Shown here: one piece after another, positions 9,180 to 17,663 of the stretch
How the letters are laid out: the number at the start of each line of letters is the position of its first letter
Numbering within the stretch: position 1 is the first letter of the stretch
From: Pseudopedobacter sp045629485
Lineage (GTDB): Bacteria; Bacteroidota; Bacteroidia; Sphingobacteriales; Sphingobacteriaceae
Direction: 5' to 3'
Length of the DNA: 25,445 bases
Assembly (NCBI GenBank): GCA_045629485.1
Contig: JAZQRF010000335.1
Location: forward strand, 1-25,445
Translations under genes and position numbers: made by a program
The notes under the pieces: model-generated
What the model was told of the DNA's origin: nothing
Seen by the model: the letters and a program-made list of their open reading frames with translations, nothing else
Database searches by the model: none

Positions 9180-12100
9180 CTACTTCTGAATATACTCTGT
9201 TGGAGATTGTCCGAATTGTTTACGAAATTCTTTACTGAAATATTTGGCATCGTTAAAGCCAACCATATAAGAAATTTCATAAATCGTACCTGCATTTTGC
9301 TCCAGCAATTGAGCTGCCCTTTTTAATCTGAAAGATTTTACGAAATTATTAACCGTTAAACCTGTTAAAGCTTTTATTTTTTTATAAAAAACAGGGGTGC
9401 TCATTCCTATTTCCGAAGCAAACTGGTTCACATTAAAATCGATATTGGTGATGTTTTCTTCCAAAAGCTTTAATACTTTATTTAAAAATTCTTCGTCAGA
9501 TGATTCAATGACAATATTTAAGGGCTCTAACGTAAGTTGCTGACTAAATTTCTTACGCATATTTTCCTGCAACATCAGTAAATTACTTACATTTAGCTGT
9601 AATTTTTGCATACTAAAAGGCTTTGTCAAATAGCTATCGGCACCGGTTTTTAAGCCATCCAGTTCATGAATATCTCCGGAGCGAGCGGTTAACAAAATCA
9701 CAGGGATATGGCTGGTTCGCTCATCAGATTTAACCTTTCTGCAAAATTCAAAGCCATCCATTACGGGCATCATCACATCGCTGATAATTAAATCCGGGAT
9801 CTTATTTGTTGCAATTAAGAACGCCCTTTCTCCATTTTCTGCATCCAAAACTTCATAATTATGCTGTAAAGATTGGATAAGAAAATTCCTAATCTCGGCA
9901 TTATCATCAACTACCAGGACTAATGGCTTTTGTACATCCTTTTTTCCTTCTGTATTATCCAGGGCATAAATTATGGTATCTACCTCAGATTGTAGTGTAT
10001 ACATAGCTGCACTTTCACTGTTAACCTGTTCTTTTAATTCTTCCTTTTTGAAATGTGCTTTTCCCGATTTTAAGATCAAACTAAAGCAAGTTTCTTCCGG
10101 ATAATCTTCTAAAACCAATTTTCCGTGGTGCAATTGTGCAATACTTCTTGATAATGCCAGGCCTATTCCCGTACCACCTTTTCGTTCCTGTGAATTTCCT
10201 GCCTGGTAAAAATCGGTGAAAATTTTATCCCTGGATTCTTTGGGGATTCCAGGACCATTATCAGTTACATTAATTTTGATCTCGCTATTTTCTGTGCTGA
10301 TACTTAAAGTAACTGTTCCCTGATCTGGAACAAATTTGAATGCATTTGATAAAAGATTATATAACACTTTTTCTAACTGGTCTTTATCAAAGTATGTTTC
10401 TATATTTTTTTCATCAGCAATAAACTGGTAATTTATTTTACGCTGAATAGCAATTTGCTGAAATGAGAGATAGATTTCTTTTGAAAAACTGACGATGTTT
10501 TCGCTGGTGATATGCAGTTTCATCTTGCCTGATTCTACTTTTCTAAAATCCATTAGCTCGTTTACCAATCTGGAAAGTCTTCTTACGTTTTTATTTACCC
10601 CAAGTAATTGCCGGTTAATACTTTTGTTTTCTTGCGTTTCCTGGATAATTTTTTCCAGTGGCCCCAATATTAATGTAAGCGGCGTCCTGATTTCATGAGA
10701 AACATGAGTAAAAAAATCCAATTTCATTTTATTCACATCGTGTTCTCTTTTAAGCAAGGCTCTAACCAGTAAAAATCTTGTAAATAAGAATAAAACGCCT
10801 AATGCCACTAAAGAATAAAATAAATATGCCCACCAGGTTTTCCAAAAAGGAGGTTTTATAATAATAACCAAACTAGCCAGATCCTTGCTCCACACCTCAT
10901 CATTATTTGCTCCTTTTACAAAAAGGGTATAAACGCCATCGGGCAAATTAGAAAAGGTGGCTGTTGGGATATGTGTATAATTCCAATGCTTATCAAAGCC
11001 ATCTAATTTATAAGCATATTTATTTTTACCAGATTTGATATAGTTGAGTACAGAAAAATCTATGCTGAATATATTCTGGTCGTAATCAAAAACAATTTCC
11101 TCTGGTTTAGTTATAGCTTTTGATAAAAGCTGAGACTCATCATTGATGTCAATGGCCTTTCCGAAAAGTTTAAGTCCTGTAAAAACTACTGTCGGGACCT
11201 TTTTATTTTCTTTAATACTTTCCGGCAAAAAACTCACCATGCCATTGTATCCGCCAAAAAATAACAGGCCCTTATTATCTTTCAAGCAAGAATTATAATT
11301 GAACACATTTCCTGGCAAACCGTCTCTCCTGGTATAAACTTTAAAAGACTCCCCTTCCATTTTTGCCAAACCTTTATCTGTGCTTAACCACAAATAGCCA
11401 TCGTTATCTTCAATAATTCCGGTAATATTGTTTGCAGGCAAGCCCTGTTGCGTGGTATAAATACGAACACTTTTTTTGTTAAAATTGACAGAGATTAAAC
11501 CTGCATTATAGCTCCCAAACCAAATATTCCCTTTAATATCTTGCTGTATGCAATTGATATTATTTAGTATTTCTTTGTTGTCTTTAAAAGTGATTTTTTT
11601 AAAGGTTTCCCGCTCCTTATTTAAGTAAAAAACACCATCTCCTGTAGATACCCAAAGTGTTTCATTACGGTCCTGAAAAATAAAATTGATAGCCTTCGCA
11701 GGCAGATGGTTTGCTTGTTTGGAGTTAAGTAGCGAAATAAAATCATCCTTCTCCTGATTATATTGATAGAGTCCGTTTTTAGAGCCTACCCAAAATCTCC
11801 CCTGTTTATCATTCAACAAACTGGTTATTCGGTTGGCATATAATTGATTATTGGTGGATGGATTTAGTTTGTAATTCTTGAACCTACCTGTTTTTGGTGA
11901 ATAATAATCCAATCCGCTTTCGTAAGCGGCAATCCAAACTCCGCCATTTTCATCAATGGATATGGCTTTGATCAGGTTAGAACTTAAAGAATTCTCTTTG
12001 AGAGCGTTACTCCTGAAGTTCGTGAATTTACCTGTCTCCCGATTATAATAATTCAACCCTTCAGCTTCTGTTCCAATCCACAAATTGTTCTTTTGATCTT

Positions 12101-13316
12101 CAACAATTGCACTGATGATATTGCTACTCAATGAATTTTTGTAGGAGTAATGTTTATAGACTTTAAACGGAATAGCATTGGCATGATAAACATTTATTCC
12201 GCCATAATAGGTACCCACCCAAATAGAACCCGCGTTATCTTGTAAAATATCATAAGTAGAATTCTGGTTTAAGGTAGTTTGATCTTCCGGATCATTTTTA
12301 AAAACAGCAAATTCCTGATTTACAGGATCATAAACATTCACTCCATTTAAAGTAGCTATCCATAGTTTTCCATCTTTTAAAACCCTCACCTTCCTTATGA
12401 CATTGCTGCTTAAACTGTTTTTATTTCCGGGCTGAGCAGTAAAATGTTTAAAAGTTCCGGCATCCCTATCATAAAGATTTAAACCTTTAAAATGTGTACC
12501 TATCCATAAATTATGGTTAAAATCTTCGGTGATGCTATTGATATCATTAGCGGCTAGGCTTTTATCATCTCCGGCTTTATGAATAAAGGTTTTAAAACGA
12601 TAGGTATCATTCTTAAAAACTATACTTGTTAAACCATTTTGTGTTCCAACCCAGATGGTATTATGGTTATCCTGGTAAATTGCTTTAACAGTATTATTAG
12701 GAATTCCATTCGGAGAACTCATAAAACGTTCGAAGTGTTTACCTTCTACCATTTTATTAAGGCCACTATCTGTACCAACCCATATATTATTTTGCCTGTC
12801 TTCGTAAATGCACCTTATCGCATTATTGCTGATGGTATTTTGTTTAGGATGGTATTGAAATCTGATAAAGGAATTACTTACGGGCAGGTATTTATTTAGG
12901 CCATTTTGTGTGCCCACCCATAAATTACCTTTACTATCGGTTAATAAAGCATTCACGTTTAGGCTGCTGCTTAATGATGATTTATCTTGTGGATGGTGTT
13001 TATAAATTTCAAACTGACGGCCATCATACTTATTTAAACCGTCTTTTGTACCAAACCACAAAAAACCAACACTATCTTGCGCTATAGATAAAACACTGCT
13101 TTGCGAGAGCCCTCTTTCTACCGTAATTTGCTCAAAATTAATATTATCTTTCTGTGAATATGCATAAGGCATGAACACAAAAAGCAGCCATATGAAAATG
13201 ACTGCTTTTAAATAATTTGTATTTTTAATGATTAATCCAGAAAACCTCAATCTAAATAGCGAAGAATTTACTTCTAAAAGTATTTGCTTTAATGTATTTA
13301 GGTTATTAATCTTCAT
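9180..13316 (-). CDS. Hybrid two-component system sensor/regulator (HTCS)
   Basis: This 1378-residue protein joins a periplasmic sensor, kinase, receiver and DNA-binding domain. In order: an N-terminal membrane/signal segment (about 33-54); a double beta-propeller of Reg_prop repeats (about 60-745, many 'LWIGT/IWVGT' strands); a Y_Y_Y domain (about 750-820); a transmembrane helix (about 828-850); HisKA with SHEIRTPL (His874); HATPase_c with DNGPGIP and GGTGIGL; a receiver domain with phospho-acceptor Asp1180 (SDVMMPVMDG) and the conserved Lys in LTKPFS; and a C-terminal AraC-type helix-turn-helix (about 1275-1378). All signalling residues are present. HTCS proteins sense a glycan fragment in the periplasm and activate PUL genes; here the ligand is probably an alginate oligosaccharide. 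The gene starts 30 bases after the SDR gene, across a 40-bp palindrome, and lies just upstream of susC. It may be the last gene of the GntR-led operon. Confidence 0.96.
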   Translation of the reverse strand: MKINNLNTLKQILLEVNSSLFRLRFSGLIIKNTNYLKAVIFIWLLFVFMPYAYSQKDNINFEQITVERGLSQSSVLSIAQDSVGFLWFGTKDGLNKYDGRQFEIYKHHPQDKSSLSSSLNVNALLTDSKGNLWVGTQNGLNKYLPVSNSFIRFQYHPKQNTISNNAIRCIYEDRQNNIWVGTDSGLNKMVEGKHFERFMSSPNGIPNNTVKAIYQDNHNTIWVGTQNGLTSIVFKNDTYRFKTFIHKAGDDKSLAANDINSITEDFNHNLWIGTHFKGLNLYDRDAGTFKHFTAQPGNKNSLSSNVIRKVRVLKDGKLWIATLNGVNVYDPVNQEFAVFKNDPEDQTTLNQNSTYDILQDNAGSIWVGTYYGGINVYHANAIPFKVYKHYSYKNSLSSNIISAIVEDQKNNLWIGTEAEGLNYYNRETGKFTNFRSNALKENSLSSNLIKAISIDENGGVWIAAYESGLDYYSPKTGRFKNYKLNPSTNNQLYANRITSLLNDKQGRFWVGSKNGLYQYNQEKDDFISLLNSKQANHLPAKAINFIFQDRNETLWVSTGDGVFYLNKERETFKKITFKDNKEILNNINCIQQDIKGNIWFGSYNAGLISVNFNKKSVRIYTTQQGLPANNITGIIEDNDGYLWLSTDKGLAKMEGESFKVYTRRDGLPGNVFNYNSCLKDNKGLLFFGGYNGMVSFLPESIKENKKVPTVVFTGLKLFGKAIDINDESQLLSKAITKPEEIVFDYDQNIFSIDFSVLNYIKSGKNKYAYKLDGFDKHWNYTHIPTATFSNLPDGVYTLFVKGANNDEVWSKDLASLVIIIKPPFWKTWWAYLFYSLVALGVLFLFTRFLLVRALLKREHDVNKMKLDFFTHVSHEIRTPLTLILGPLEKIIQETQENKSINRQLLGVNKNVRRLSRLVNELMDFRKVESGKMKLHITSENIVSFSKEIYLSFQQIAIQRKINYQFIADEKNIETYFDKDQLEKVLYNLLSNAFKFVPDQGTVTLSISTENSEIKINVTDNGPGIPKESRDKIFTDFYQAGNSQERKGGTGIGLALSRSIAQLHHGKLVLEDYPEETCFSLILKSGKAHFKKEELKEQVNSESAAMYTLQSEVDTIIYALDNTEGKKDVQKPLVLVVDDNAEIRNFLIQSLQHNYEVLDAENGERAFLIATNKIPDLIISDVMMPVMDGFEFCRKVKSDERTSHIPVILLTARSGDIHELDGLKTGADSYLTKPFSMQKLQLNVSNLLMLQENMRKKFSQQLTLEPLNIVIESSDEEFLNKVLKLLEENITNIDFNVNQFASEIGMSTPVFYKKIKALTGLTVNNFVKSFRLKRAAQLLEQNAGTIYEISYMVGFNDAKYFSKEFRKQFGQSPTEYIQK

Positions 13317-13317
13317 G

Positions 13318-13357
13318 GTTTTTCTTAAAAAATCATTAATGATTTTTTAAGAAAAAC
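13318..13357. repeat. 40-bp perfect palindrome at the SDR/HTCS junction
   Basis: The sequence is perfectly self-complementary over 40 bases, centred between 13337 and 13338 (TCATTAATGA core, TTTTTCTT outer arm). It contains the last codons and stop of the SDR gene (TAA at 13347-13349) and ends two bases before the HTCS ATG. In RNA it would form a long A/U-rich hairpin that could include the HTCS ribosome-binding region. It may be a weak terminator or attenuator, a brake on HTCS translation, or a protein site. It lacks the GC-rich stem plus following U-run of a standard terminator. Confidence 0.75.
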
Positions 13358-14099
13358 TTAAGCCACCATTAATATCTATATTGGTTCCGGTTATGAAACT
13401 AGCATCTTCTGAAGCTAAATATACAACCAAATCTGCAACTTCTTTAGCCTGACCTTCTCTTTTTAGGGCTGTTGCATTTGCAACACTGGTTCTTACTTCA
13501 GGTTTAGTGAAGTTATCATGAAAAGCAGTTGCAATCATACCTGGTGCTACTGAATTTACTCTAATATTTCTAGGACCAAATTCTTTAGCTAAGGATCTTG
13601 TATAAGTCATTATTGCACCTTTAGATGTGGCATAGGCACTGGCTCCGGGGCCACCACCATCTCTACCCGCAAGAGAAGAGAAGTTAATAATAGATGAACC
13701 CGCCGGCATAAATGGCGAAATCGCTTTTACTGCCAGGAAAACAGATTTTAGGTTTAGGTCCATTACATAATCCCAAAACTCTTCATCCATTTCTGCTGTC
13801 GATTTACGATTTACTAGTCCTCCGGCACAATTTACCAAAACATTAATATCCTGCCCATAAGCTTCCTGAGTAGCTTTTACCATGGCAACTACCTCGTCAG
13901 CTTTAGTCATATCTGCTTTGAAAATAATAGCTTCACCGCCTAAATCCTGCACTAATTTCAGAGTCTCTTTTGCATTCTCTTCATTACCAAAATAGTTGAT
14001 TACTACTTTAGCACCTTCTGCAGCTATTTGGCAAGAAACCGCTCTTCCAATATCTCTTGAACCACCTGTTACTACCGCAACTTTGTCTTTTAAACGCAT
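13347..14099 (-). CDS. SDR-family reductase, probable DEH reductase
   Basis: This is a cytoplasmic short-chain dehydrogenase/reductase of 250 residues, the classical length. It has a Rossmann nucleotide loop near residues 11-18 (TGGSRDIG), the NAG-like 'VNCAGG' near 90-95, and the catalytic set Asn116, Ser142, Tyr156 and Lys160 (SSLAG...YATSK). The C-terminus 'ASFITGTNIDINGG' is standard for the family. In alginate loci such enzymes reduce 4-deoxy-L-erythro-5-hexoseulose uronate (DEH) to 2-keto-3-deoxygluconate (KDG) with NAD(P)H. The neighbours PL17, KdgF and a uronate carrier support this role. An oddity is Asp in place of the usual second Gly of the TGxxxGIG motif. FabG-like activity cannot be excluded by sequence alone, but a fatty-acid role is unlikely in this operon. 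It starts 11 bases after the MFS gene. Confidence 0.88.
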   Translation of the reverse strand: MRLKDKVAVVTGGSRDIGRAVSCQIAAEGAKVVINYFGNEENAKETLKLVQDLGGEAIIFKADMTKADEVVAMVKATQEAYGQDINVLVNCAGGLVNRKSTAEMDEEFWDYVMDLNLKSVFLAVKAISPFMPAGSSIINFSSLAGRDGGGPGASAYATSKGAIMTYTRSLAKEFGPRNIRVNSVAPGMIATAFHDNFTKPEVRTSVANATALKREGQAKEVADLVVYLASEDASFITGTNIDINGGLSFS

Positions 14100-14110
14100 A
14101 TTCTTATAAT

Positions 14111-15397
14111 TTAAATTTTTACTTTTTTTGTTGTTATATATTTCACACTTAACCAGGATAATGGAACCAATACTGCCGCCAACACGAAGAAAGATACGTA
14201 ACTTGTTTCTGTAATTACTGGTACTGCCCAGGTGGTTAATAAAGTACCTGCTACTGCAGCTGTACCACCTAAACCAGCTACTGTGCCAACATTTTTCCCG
14301 TTAAAATAATCGCTTGGTAAAGTTTGTATGTTTCCAATTAAGAACTGGAAGCCGAATAATGTAATACCTATGAGTACCATTGCAAACATTGGTGTTTCTT
14401 TTAGATCTCCCAGCTTATACACAATCCCTATTAAAGCAGTTATCATGATTAAACAACCCAATGCAATCGAATTTTTTCTTGCTTTTTCTGCTCCAACACC
14501 TTTTCTTATTTGCCATGAAGAATGGTAGCCACCAGCCAAACTTCCAATTGCTGCAAATAAATAAGGCACCCAGGTAAAAGCTCCAATTTGCTTGATATCA
14601 AATAAAAACTGTTCTTTTAAAAATGTGGGTAACCAGGTTACAAATAACCACCATACCGGGTCGATAAAAAATCTGCCCATAATAATCCCCCAGGTATTTC
14701 TGAATTTCAAAAGTTCTCTCCAGGAAAGTACAGGTGCTTCATCCGCAGGTGAAATTCCCGCTGTTGTATCTCTGGCGAGAATATGGTTACGTTCTTCATC
14801 AGTTATCCAGGGATGTTTATCTGGTGTTGCTTTGTTAACTATCAACCATGGAATAACCCAAATCAATCCCAAACCAGCAATTAATACGAAAGTCACTTTC
14901 CAGCCAAAAGCGATATATAATAAAGCAATAATTGGTGCAGAAACTACTGATCCTAACGAAGCACCAGCTCCAAAAATACCTTGTGCAATGGCTCTTTCTT
15001 TTGGAGGAAACCATTCTGCATTATTTTTAGTTGCTCCCGGCCAGTTTCCTGCCTCACTAAATCCAAGCATGAAACGGAATATGTTAAAGGATAGTAAAGA
15101 CTTTGCAAATGCATGTAAAGCAATAGAGATACTCCATCCAACGATAGAAATAGTCATCCCTAAACGCGTACCAATAGCATCCATCATTTTCCCTGTAAAT
15201 GTTTGCCCAAGAGCGTACGCTATCATGAAAAATGTTGTAATAACAGCAAGTGCGGTTTTGTTATCAGCATCAGCTATCCCAAATTCTTTATAAATATATG
15301 GCCACAATATGTTAATGGCACTTCTATCGATATAATTAATTACCGTTGCTAAGCCTATTAAAGCAATGATATACCATCTTAATCCTTTTACTTTCAT
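14111..15397 (-). CDS. MFS transporter, hexuronate/anion:cation symporter (ExuT-like) family
   Basis: This inner-membrane carrier has 428 residues and about 12 hydrophobic helices. The N-terminal 'NYIDRSAINILWPYI', the cytoplasmic loop motif GKMMDAIGTRLG (about 69-80) and 'NWPGATKNNAEWFPPKERA' (about 118-136) are characteristic of the anion:cation symporter family that includes ExuT and glucarate porters. It is expected to bring the unsaturated monouronate, or its linear form DEH, released by the periplasmic PL17 enzyme into the cytoplasm with protons or another cation. There KdgF and the SDR act on it. The gene sits between the beta-helix gene (10-base gap) and the SDR gene (11-base gap), so co-transcription is nearly certain. 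The precise substrate is inferred from context. Confidence 0.93.
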   Translation of the reverse strand: MKVKGLRWYIIALIGLATVINYIDRSAINILWPYIYKEFGIADADNKTALAVITTFFMIAYALGQTFTGKMMDAIGTRLGMTISIVGWSISIALHAFAKSLLSFNIFRFMLGFSEAGNWPGATKNNAEWFPPKERAIAQGIFGAGASLGSVVSAPIIALLYIAFGWKVTFVLIAGLGLIWVIPWLIVNKATPDKHPWITDEERNHILARDTTAGISPADEAPVLSWRELLKFRNTWGIIMGRFFIDPVWWLFVTWLPTFLKEQFLFDIKQIGAFTWVPYLFAAIGSLAGGYHSSWQIRKGVGAEKARKNSIALGCLIMITALIGIVYKLGDLKETPMFAMVLIGITLFGFQFLIGNIQTLPSDYFNGKNVGTVAGLGGTAAVAGTLLTTWAVPVITETSYVSFFVLAAVLVPLSWLSVKYITTKKVKI

Positions 15398-15407
15398 CTT
15401 CTTTTAA

Positions 15408-16421
15408 TTAATCGGTAAGAGCTATGTTTGCAATTCCACTGGCAGCATTCTTTACCTTATTATTGGAATAAACTTTATTTCCAATAGCTTCCCCTTTACT
15501 GCTTTTTAGTCTTATATTAAATCCGTGTCCGGAAGCATTGACATCACTTACGTTATTTTTAAATTCATTATAACTTCCCCAGCCGGGATAAACACAATTC
15601 ACCTGATAACCATCTTTTAAAACAGAAGGCTGCGTATTAAATCCTTTATTGTTTTCTATGAGGTAATTATGCCCTTTTACGTCAATCCAGCTATCTGCAC
15701 TGTTAGCTCCGGTAATACCCTGAGATTCGAAAGTATTTCCTTTAATTATTCCACCTGTGGTACCTTCTTTTATATCCACACATTCCGCAGCTACATAAGG
15801 CCCGATTTTGTTATTGATGACTTGATTAGAATCGCACCTGTCTGGTTCGCCATTACTGTATTTTGCCCAATTACTATGTGTAGAGCCTATATAAACAGCC
15901 TCCCCGTAACCGGGAGTTTTTAAACCTACATGCGTAATCTCAGAATTCTGCAATATATTGTGACTACTAAATTTCCTAAAATGAATGCCCTCTTCGCCAA
16001 TTTGTGTAATAAACACATTATCAATTAAATTATGAGAAGCGCCATCAGTAACCAGACCTTTTAATCCATTAGTAATTGTGATACCTTTTATTCGCCAGTA
16101 ATTTGCCTGCAAATACAATACATAACCTGTTGAGGTATTCCCTGCATCTAAAACTGCATTTTTAGTACCTATCAAGGTTATAGGCCGTTTTTCCGTTCCA
16201 CTTGCTGCAGCCGGAATAATAAATTTGCCATTATAAACCCCATCTTTTAAAATAATGGAATCACCAGGTTTGGCAATAGAAAGTGCGTTCTTTAACTCGG
16301 TCTCATTTTTTACAAAAAGAGCTTTTTGACTTGTATTTTTATTTACAACAGCTTTTTTCTGACTACATGCTACTGTTGAACAAGACACTATAAATAAGAT
16401 ATTTAAAAGTGTCTTTATCAC
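15408..16421 (-). CDS. Secreted right-handed beta-helix protein, candidate polyuronate lyase
   Basis: The product has 337 residues with an N-terminal secretion signal. Two Cys residues (Cys14 in IVSC, Cys19 in TVAC) could be lipidated. The opening 'ELKNALSIAKPGDSIILKDGVYNGKF' and the repeated short asparagine-rich coils show a right-handed parallel beta-helix of the pectate-lyase/PL6 type. I do not find the PL6 Glu-x-Glu...Lys...Arg arrangement. The most distinctive segments are AECVDIKEGTTGG (Asp216, Lys218, Glu219), SADSWIDVKG (Asp247, Lys249) and 'KDGYQVNCVYPGWG' (Asp270). Their acidic-Lys pairs could form a metal-dependent lyase site. A PL31-like or uncharacterised beta-helix lyase, or an epimerase, is possible. 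The start is GTG: the GTGA sequence overlaps the stop of the hydrolase gene by four bases, which fixes the start and implies translational coupling. Confidence 0.8.
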   Translation of the reverse strand: MIKTLLNILFIVSCSTVACSQKKAVVNKNTSQKALFVKNETELKNALSIAKPGDSIILKDGVYNGKFIIPAAASGTEKRPITLIGTKNAVLDAGNTSTGYVLYLQANYWRIKGITITNGLKGLVTDGASHNLIDNVFITQIGEEGIHFRKFSSHNILQNSEITHVGLKTPGYGEAVYIGSTHSNWAKYSNGEPDRCDSNQVINNKIGPYVAAECVDIKEGTTGGIIKGNTFESQGITGANSADSWIDVKGHNYLIENNKGFNTQPSVLKDGYQVNCVYPGWGSYNEFKNNVSDVNASGHGFNIRLKSSKGEAIGNKVYSNNKVKNAASGIANIALTD

Positions 16422-17284
16422 AATCCTAATCCTTTAAGGAATTCAATAATTCTTTTATTTACTTCAGAATTTTTCTCTGCCGGAAATTTACCATGCAGAC
16501 CTCCTTCAACAGTCATAAACTCATTCTTCACACCCATCTCATTCAACTTGTTATGTAAATCAACTGATTGTTGGTATGGAACAATTGGATCAGCATCACC
16601 ATGAACTATAAATACCGGAGGATTATTTTTACTTACATAAGAAAGTGGTGAAACAGATTTTGCGAATTCAGCGTCTCCGGCTTTATCTCCTAACCATTGT
16701 GTAGCAGACTTGCTCTTCCATGCCGGCACCTCTGTTACACCATATTTGTTAATAATAGCGGCAACTTTCACATTCTTTACGCCAGGGCAATTGGTATCAA
16801 ATCTATTGTCGTTGCCTAATAAACCACCCATTAAAGCTAAATGACCACCAGCAGAACCACCCATAATTACAATTTTATTGACATCGATATTTAATGCTTT
16901 GGCATTTTTAATAAGGTATATCAACGCACAACGTGTATCTTCTATAGCCGCTGGAGCGGTAGCTTGTTGCGATAATCTGTAAGCAATATTTGCTACCGCA
17001 TAACCTCTTTTAAAGAAAGTACTAAAACCTGTTTGAGATTCTTTTGAACCTTTATTCCAGCCGCCGCCGTGAATATTTATAACTACTGGAGTTGGACCAT
17101 TCTCTTTAGATGGTAAATACAAATCCATCTTTCCTTCCCACCCTTTTGCTATTGTGTAAACCACGTTTAGCTGTTCAGAAAAACCAGCAGGATAAACAAC
17201 CTTTTTAAATTGTGGTGCTTCCTGGGCATTTAGAAAACTTGCAGTAACCAAAAGGAAACAGCAAAACATTATTAATTTTTTCAT
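16418..17284 (-). CDS. Secreted alpha/beta-hydrolase, esterase/lipase (BD-FAE-like)
   Basis: This is a serine esterase of 288 residues with a signal peptide (about 1-20, ending LNA-Q). The oxyanion motif HGGGW is at 72-76. The nucleophile elbow is GGSAG with Ser144, and the acid and base are Asp232 (HGDADPIVP) and His264 (GGLHGKF). All catalytic residues are present, so it should be active, most probably on small acyl esters of carbohydrates. It sits between kdgF (28-base gap) and the beta-helix gene (four-base overlap), deep in the alginate operon. A carbohydrate O-acetyl esterase acting on acetylated mannuronate is an attractive role. Bacterial alginate is O-acetylated while seaweed alginate is not, so the gene may indicate the natural substrate. 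That role is inference; related enzymes act on acetyl-xylan or feruloyl esters. Confidence 0.88.
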   Translation of the reverse strand: MKKLIMFCCFLLVTASFLNAQEAPQFKKVVYPAGFSEQLNVVYTIAKGWEGKMDLYLPSKENGPTPVVINIHGGGWNKGSKESQTGFSTFFKRGYAVANIAYRLSQQATAPAAIEDTRCALIYLIKNAKALNIDVNKIVIMGGSAGGHLALMGGLLGNDNRFDTNCPGVKNVKVAAIINKYGVTEVPAWKSKSATQWLGDKAGDAEFAKSVSPLSYVSKNNPPVFIVHGDADPIVPYQQSVDLHNKLNEMGVKNEFMTVEGGLHGKFPAEKNSEVNKRIIEFLKGLGL

Positions 17285-17312
17285 CAGTTTAAATTGATTA
17301 TGGGAAATATTA

Positions 17313-17648
17313 TTATTTCATAAAATCTTCTCTGTGTGGACTAAAAACATCTATTAGAATGCCCGGCTCTTTACAAACACAACCATGTACTGCATGTGGT
17401 GGAACATAATAGCCGTCTCCCTGTCTAATTGTTTTCTTTTGATCACCAATGGTCATTTCAAAAACGCCACTTTCTACGTAAGTTACCTGTGCATGGTAAT
17501 GCTCATGTAAAACACCTACTGCCTCAGCTTCGAATTTTGCTTTTACAAGCATAATCTGATCATCGTAACCATAAATTTTTCTTTTAATTCCGTTCCCTAA
17601 ATCTTCCCAGGTAGTTTCGTTCTCTATTTGAAATAAATCGCTTTGCAT
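17313..17648 (-). CDS. kdgF: KdgF-type cupin, unsaturated uronate ring-opening enzyme
   Basis: This is a small cytoplasmic cupin of 111 residues without signal peptide. The metal-binding cupin motif contains His48, His50, Gln54 and His88 ('LHEHYHAQVTYVESG' to 'VPPHAVHG'), with the GD of the second cupin half in 'IRQGDGYYVPP'. Asp100, Phe102 and Arg106 near the C-terminus match the spacing of the KdgF residues Asp102, Phe104 and Arg108. KdgF converts the cyclic unsaturated monouronates released by lyases into linear ketouronate (DEH or DKI), removing a slow spontaneous step. Its place between the PL17 gene (15-base gap) and downstream uptake and reduction genes fits this exactly. Other small cupins look similar, but context and residues together make this assignment strong. 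Confidence 0.9.
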   Translation of the reverse strand: MQSDLFQIENETTWEDLGNGIKRKIYGYDDQIMLVKAKFEAEAVGVLHEHYHAQVTYVESGVFEMTIGDQKKTIRQGDGYYVPPHAVHGCVCKEPGILIDVFSPHREDFMK

Positions 17649-17663
17649 ATATCTTAACTTTAA

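Noticed and set aside
14592..15293. Plus-strand open frame of 233 codons opposite the MFS gene
   Set aside because: It lies wholly antisense to a clear 12-helix transporter and its translation has no family resemblance; the frame is a by-product of the codon use of the real gene.
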